This document shows, piece after piece, positions 6,159 to 8,569 of a stretch of DNA of 8,569 bases. Within the stretch, counting starts at the first letter, position 1, and every line of letters begins with the position of its first letter. This DNA is from Pedosphaera sp. (lineage in GTDB: Bacteria > Verrucomicrobiota > Verrucomicrobiia > Limisphaerales > Pedosphaeraceae), in the NCBI GenBank assembly GCA_028293465.1, contig JAQGOT010000148.1:1-8569 (forward strand), in the 5' to 3' direction. The notes beneath the pieces were generated by a model that worked only from the letters and a program-made list of their open reading frames with translations, was not told the DNA's origin and ran no database searches. The translations under genes and the position numbers were made by a program.

Positions 6159-6572
6159 TTGGGGTTGACGCTGAGCGCGGCGGGCATGGCGGGCAAACTC
6201 ACCTCGCCGACCCTGTCGTTTCCCAAGGATTTCCCGGAAGCGGTTCGCACGAACATGCTGGGGGTGCTGACGCGGCCGGACTTCAAGTTCTTGAGCGGCG
6301 ATTTCATCAACTCGACGACGCGCCTGCGGTACGTCGGCGACACGAAAGCGCTCAATCTCTTCCTCGAGCGGCTGGCGCACTGTCCGGGCGTGACGCTGTC
6401 GGTGGGCTTCGGCCGGGACATTGACGAGGAAAAGGAGGTGGATTGGCAGGTTTCCCACGGCGCCCTCACGGACGCCGGACGGTTGCGCATCGAGGTGAAT
6501 CCTCATTCCAGCCAGATCAAACTGGAGGAGTTGGTGATCCCGGACATAAAAGCGCCTGTGCACGGGGGTTAG
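6159..6572 (+). CDS. Small protein of unknown function, probably meant to be exported; N-terminus frameshifted
   Basis: The body reads in one frame to a TAG at 6570. From the TTG at 6159 it gives 137 residues; the first ATG in this frame is at 6186 (MAGKLTSPTL). I do not recognise a named domain. Visible traits are TTRLRYVGDTKALNLFLERLA (here residues about 53-73), then CPGVTLSVGFGRD, a DWQVSHGAL motif and a compact end KLEELVIPDIKAP. The block of amphipathic helix followed by alternating hydrophobic strands suggests a small alpha/beta fold. The signal-peptide code lies just upstream in another frame (6119 on), so the native protein was probably about 150 residues and periplasmic. Its regular codon pattern and intact 3' end argue that it is a real gene or a very recent pseudogene. 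No Shine-Dalgarno precedes any of the starts. Confidence 0.68.
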   Translation: MGLTLSAAGMAGKLTSPTLSFPKDFPEAVRTNMLGVLTRPDFKFLSGDFINSTTRLRYVGDTKALNLFLERLAHCPGVTLSVGFGRDIDEEKEVDWQVSHGALTDAGRLRIEVNPHSSQIKLEELVIPDIKAPVHGG

Positions 6573-6736
6573 GCACTGCGCGAAAATAACCTGCGCATTC
6601 CGGCTGGTCCTTCTGGCGGTTGGCGAATTCTGAAGGTGGCTCGCACCGCAATGTCGAATGACGCAAGAATGTCCAAAACACCAAGGCTTAAGGCGGGCGC
6701 ACGCGGGTTGGCCGGGGGCTTGATCGGTACAAAAAG

Positions 6737-6764
6737 AAAAGCCGGACAACAGGTCCGGCTTTTT
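6737..6764. terminator. Strong bidirectional rho-independent terminator
   Basis: AAAAGCCGGAC (6737-6747) and GTCCGGCTTTT (6753-6763) form a perfect 11-bp stem with loop AACAG. A run of five T follows on the plus strand and TTTTCTTTTT on the minus strand, so it can stop transcription from both sides. It lies 165 bases after the plus-strand gene ending at 6572 and between it and the minus-strand gene ending at 7282, which fits a convergent gene pair. Confidence 0.92.
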
Positions 6765-6900
6765 CACACGGGACACACTTGAGAACAAAGTGCATCAACA
6801 ACGGGATGAGAGTAGCAGGGATGGCGTCCCCGGCTAGTCACCAGTACTGGGGACACCAGGGAAATGTCGAATGGCGGGCCAGCCAGCGGCAATGATGATG

Positions 6901-6915
6901 ACCAATGCCCAAGCT
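6901..6915. repeat. Interspersed 15-mer, copy 2
   Basis: ACCAATGCCCAAGCT is identical to 5999-6013. Here it sits in an AATG-rich mosaic: AATGTCGAATG at 6863-6873, GATGATG just before it and GGAATGTC just after it. The mosaic pattern suggests a dispersed repeat family. Confidence 0.6.
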
Positions 6916-6987
6916 CCAAGGAATGTCTCGGCGTCAAATCTCAAGGCAGAGGGGTTTCAAGCTTTCAGTGTTCAGTTGGAAATGCCT

Positions 6988-7091
6988 TTATCGATAATGT
7001 AACCGGTGTGTTACGTGTTGTTACGACTGATGTTACGATCTAGAAGTCTGCCATGTCGTTGCGGCGCAACAATCTTACGGCTGTTACGACT
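6988..7091. promoter_or_regulatory. TGTTACG box cluster with flanking palindromes
   Basis: The perfect palindrome TTATCGATAA (6988-6997) is followed by TGTTACG at 7009, 7019 and 7031 (steps of 10 and 12, about one helical turn), then GTTGCG-G-CGCAAC at 7058-7070, then TCTTACG at 7073 and TGTTACG at 7082. The copies at 7019 and 7082 share the longer form TGTTACGACT. In-phase direct repeats near an AT-rich palindrome look like an operator array or iterons. No gene starts close by on either strand, so the target is unclear. Confidence 0.45.
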
Positions 7092-7096
7092 AAAAG

Positions 7097-7159
7097 CACC
7101 CCCTGGCGAGAGCAAAGGGGGGTGGAGCGGGCGGCTGGATGCCGCTCCCGCATTCGGGA
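7097..7159. repeat. Second palindromic array, related to 3847-3937
   Basis: CACCCCCT (7097-7104) can pair with AGGGGGGTG (7116-7124) with one bulged G. GGAGCGG (7124-7130) pairs with CCGCTCC (7142-7148), enclosing GCGGCTGGATGCCGC (7131-7145), which differs by one base from the core at 3865-3879. TCCCG (7146-7150) pairs with CGGGA (7155-7159) around CATT. The shared core and the similar chain of small hairpins mark both sites as one repeat family. Confidence 0.6.
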
Positions 7160-7268
7160 CTGGAAGCCTGACCTACAAAGGTTGCGTGGCCAACCACACT
7201 CGCAGCATCTGGCCGGAGCGGTTAGACGGTCACAAGCTTATCCAAGGCGGGTCAAAAGACTGATTGCG

Positions 7269-7280
7269 CCGCGGCCGCGG
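7269..7280. repeat. 12-bp GC palindrome after the beta-helix gene
   Basis: CCGCGGCCGCGG is a perfect 12-bp palindrome that directly abuts the stop region of the minus-strand gene ending at 7282. As RNA it can form only a 4-bp stem with a 4-base loop, and no U-tract follows at once (CTTTTG comes about 12 bases later). A terminator role is possible but weak. Confidence 0.35.
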
Positions 7281-7281
7281 G

Positions 7282-8568
7282 TCAGGGAAAGGCGGTGCGG
7301 TAGAAGGCGCTGCCGGCGGGTGGATGGGAATCAAGGCAGACGCCGCAGCCGTCGGAGTTGGAGGTGACGGGGGTGACGGCGGTCCAAGGTCCGGAGGGTG
7401 ACGGGGCCCGTTGCAGGGTATAGTTGCAATCGGAAGCGCCGGCGAACTTGACCTGCAAACAGCCGTTGCCGGTATGGAGGATGGACAAAATGGTGGAAAC
7501 CACGGCGGGGCTGGCACCAAACTCGAATGCGCCGATGTCCAGAGCGAGTCCCTGCGGCCGGGACATGCCGCGCTGATCAAAGCCAGCAGGAGCATTGGTG
7601 GGGCCGGCATCGATGGCCGGACTGTTGGTCAGCAGGGCGTGGGTGAAGGTGGGGCCGCCGTTGGATTGCAAGGGTCCGAGGAGCGGATCGAGGCCGTAAA
7701 GATTACCCGTGAGATCGCCGGCCATAGTGGAGGAGCCCGGGTTCTGAATCAAGTTATAGCCCTGGGAGGTGAGCACGCCGGAGATGTCGTTGACGTCGTT
7801 ACCCGCGAAGAGGGTGGTTTGGGCGTGAACGGATCCGCCGTTGATATTTTCCAGTCCGCCGGTGTTGGCGGTGCCGGTGGCGGTGTTGGAGACAATGGTG
7901 CAACTGGTGAGTTGGATCGATGCGCCGGGAAAAGTGTGGTTATCCCAGTTGACGGTGGTGTTCAAGATTCCGCCGCCGTGGGGCGCGGAACAGGAATTTC
8001 CGCTGACGGTGCAGTTCAACATCGTGAGGAGGTTCAGGTTCTCAATTCCGCCACCGCCGTCGGCGCTGATGACATAGGGACAGGAGTTGCCACTGACGGT
8101 GCAATTCAGGAGGGTAAGCTGGCCGAGGTTCTTGAGCCCGCCACCGCCATATTGATAGGAGGCATTTCCGCGAATGGTGCAATTCGAGAACAGGTTGGTG
8201 CCGCCGCCGAGATAGAGTCCGCCGCCCTCTTCACTGGTGTTGTCCGCGATGGTCGTATTCGTCATGGTGAGATTGCCCCAACTGGCAATTCCCCCACCCC
8301 ACCAACCGGCATCGCAGCCGGTGACGACGCAGGCTACGAGGGTGAAATTTCCCGAGTGGTTATAAATGCCAGCGCCATCGCCCTGGCCGGAGTCGTTGGC
8401 ACAGGCCTCGATCACGCAGTTGATAAGGAATGAATTGCCGTCATTATAAATTGCGCCGCCGGTGGCAGCCAGGCAATTGGAGATGGTGCAGGTCTTCAGG
8501 CTGAGATTGCCGACGTTGTAAATGGCACCGCCGTCAACATCGTCGTTGGACATCTCGGAGCCGGAATC
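7282..8568 (-). CDS. Secreted parallel beta-helix protein with choice-of-anchor Q-type region (5' end beyond window)
   Basis: The frame is open to the right edge, so the ATG at 8553 is probably an internal Met and the N-terminus with its signal peptide is missing. Counted from that Met, residues about 1-255 are beta-helix coils with recurrent GGAIYN, GGGI and N-C-T-I/V-S-G-N motifs (for example LLNCTVSGNSC at 148-158 and 168-178), as in pectate lyase-like or polymorphic outer-membrane-type proteins. Residues about 289-345 carry the choice-of-anchor Q pattern: DPLLGPLQSNGG, HALLTNSPAIDAG, DQRG, DIGAFEF. Residues 354-423 are a small Cys-containing domain ending in FYRTAF, similar in layout to the tail of the protein at 877. 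It probably acts at the cell surface, in carbohydrate binding or adhesion; no catalytic residues can be assigned. An alternative is a purely structural surface protein. Confidence 0.88.
   Translation of the reverse strand, partial: DSGSEMSNDDVDGGAIYNVGNLSLKTCTISNCLAATGGAIYNDGNSFLINCVIEACANDSGQGDGAGIYNHSGNFTLVACVVTGCDAGWWGGGIASWGNLTMTNTTIADNTSEEGGGLYLGGGTNLFSNCTIRGNASYQYGGGGLKNLGQLTLLNCTVSGNSCPYVISADGGGGIENLNLLTMLNCTVSGNSCSAPHGGGILNTTVNWDNHTFPGASIQLTSCTIVSNTATGTANTGGLENINGGSVHAQTTLFAGNDVNDISGVLTSQGYNLIQNPGSSTMAGDLTGNLYGLDPLLGPLQSNGGPTFTHALLTNSPAIDAGPTNAPAGFDQRGMSRPQGLALDIGAFEFGASPAVVSTILSILHTGNGCLQVKFAGASDCNYTLQRAPSPSGPWTAVTPVTSNSDGCGVCLDSHPPAGSAFYRTAFP
7991..8109. repeat. 90-base internal repeat in the beta-helix gene
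   Basis: The DNA at 7991-8019 and 8081-8109 matches closely at an offset of exactly 90 bases, sharing CTGACGGTGCA and encoding the identical LNCTVSGNSC segment twice. Ninety bases equal 30 residues, more than one coil of the helix. The match at DNA level suggests a fairly recent duplication of a coil unit. Confidence 0.6.
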
Positions 8569-8569
8569 A

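Larger units (their letters stand above)
6573..7281. other. 709-base gene-free stretch with terminator, repeats and box cluster
   Basis: I see no gene I can support here. It holds a bidirectional terminator (6737-6764), two copies of AATGTCGAATG (6650-6660, 6863-6873), the 15-mer at 6901-6915, the palindrome CCAGTACTGG (6841-6850), the TGTTACG box cluster (6988-7091), a palindromic array (7097-7159) and a 12-bp palindrome at 7269. On the minus strand, the DNA between the box cluster and the terminator could encode a small RNA ending at the terminator, but no promoter is clear. Confidence 0.55.

Noticed and set aside
6651..6782. A 43-codon plus-strand reading frame starting at ATG 6651
   Set aside because: It begins inside the AATGTCGAATG repeat, has no ribosome site, and runs straight through the strong terminator hairpin at 6737-6764; the protein looks like translated non-coding DNA.
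5841..6788. A 315-codon minus-strand reading frame
   Set aside because: It lies opposite the better-supported gene at 6159-6572, crosses palindromes and the terminator, and its Arg/Pro/His-rich product shows no domain pattern.
7073..7103. Resemblance to the complement of the 3' end of 16S rRNA (TACGGCT, GTTACGACT and CACCCC in the same order)
   Set aside because: The order is striking, but gaps are needed and neither flank continues like 16S rRNA; the local TGTTACG repeats explain GTTACGACT. A rRNA covariance search would settle it.
7411..8433. A 340-codon plus-strand reading frame with repetitive Gly/Ala content
   Set aside because: It mirrors the repeats of the minus-strand beta-helix gene; high GC keeps the opposite strand free of stops.

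Overview
The window looks like chromosomal DNA of a GC-rich bacterium, most likely a Verrucomicrobiota member close to the Pedosphaera/Limisphaerales group. This is inferred from several traits together: a secreted beta-propeller fused to a di-heme peroxidase-like domain, a parallel beta-helix protein with a choice-of-anchor Q type region, a similar FYR-ending C-terminal domain on both of these proteins, and intergenic DNA full of GC-rich palindromes and GATTNCAC / AATGTCGAATG repeat mosaics. No rRNA or tRNA gene, CRISPR array, transposase or phage gene is visible.

Layout, left to right. 1-757 (minus): most of an ABC transporter ATPase, cut by the left edge. 877-3552 (minus): an 891-residue exported propeller/di-heme protein. 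3553-3996: a gene-free stretch with a cluster of nested hairpins. 3997-5090 (minus): a tight two-gene unit made of a BON-domain lipoprotein followed by a YflT-like, glycine-rich stress protein. 5344-5778 (plus): the C-terminal remnant of a YncE-type beta-propeller protein with no N-terminal half. 5779-6112: repeats and palindromes. 6113-6572 (plus): a small, probably exported protein of unknown function whose signal-peptide code is broken by an apparent one-base frameshift. 6573-7281: 709 bases without a convincing gene, holding a strong bidirectional terminator, interspersed repeats, a cluster of TGTTACG boxes around a 13-bp palindrome, and a second copy of the palindrome seen near 3870. 7282-8568 (minus): the C-terminal part of a secreted beta-helix protein, cut by the right edge.

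The genes do not form one pathway. The only clear cooperation is the lipoprotein/stress-protein pair, which probably serves envelope stress. The propeller-cytochrome and the beta-helix protein share an export route and a related C-terminal domain rather than a reaction. No defence or other complete novel system is apparent. The signals most worth following are non-coding: the TGTTACG cluster at 6988-7091 and the two related palindromic arrays.
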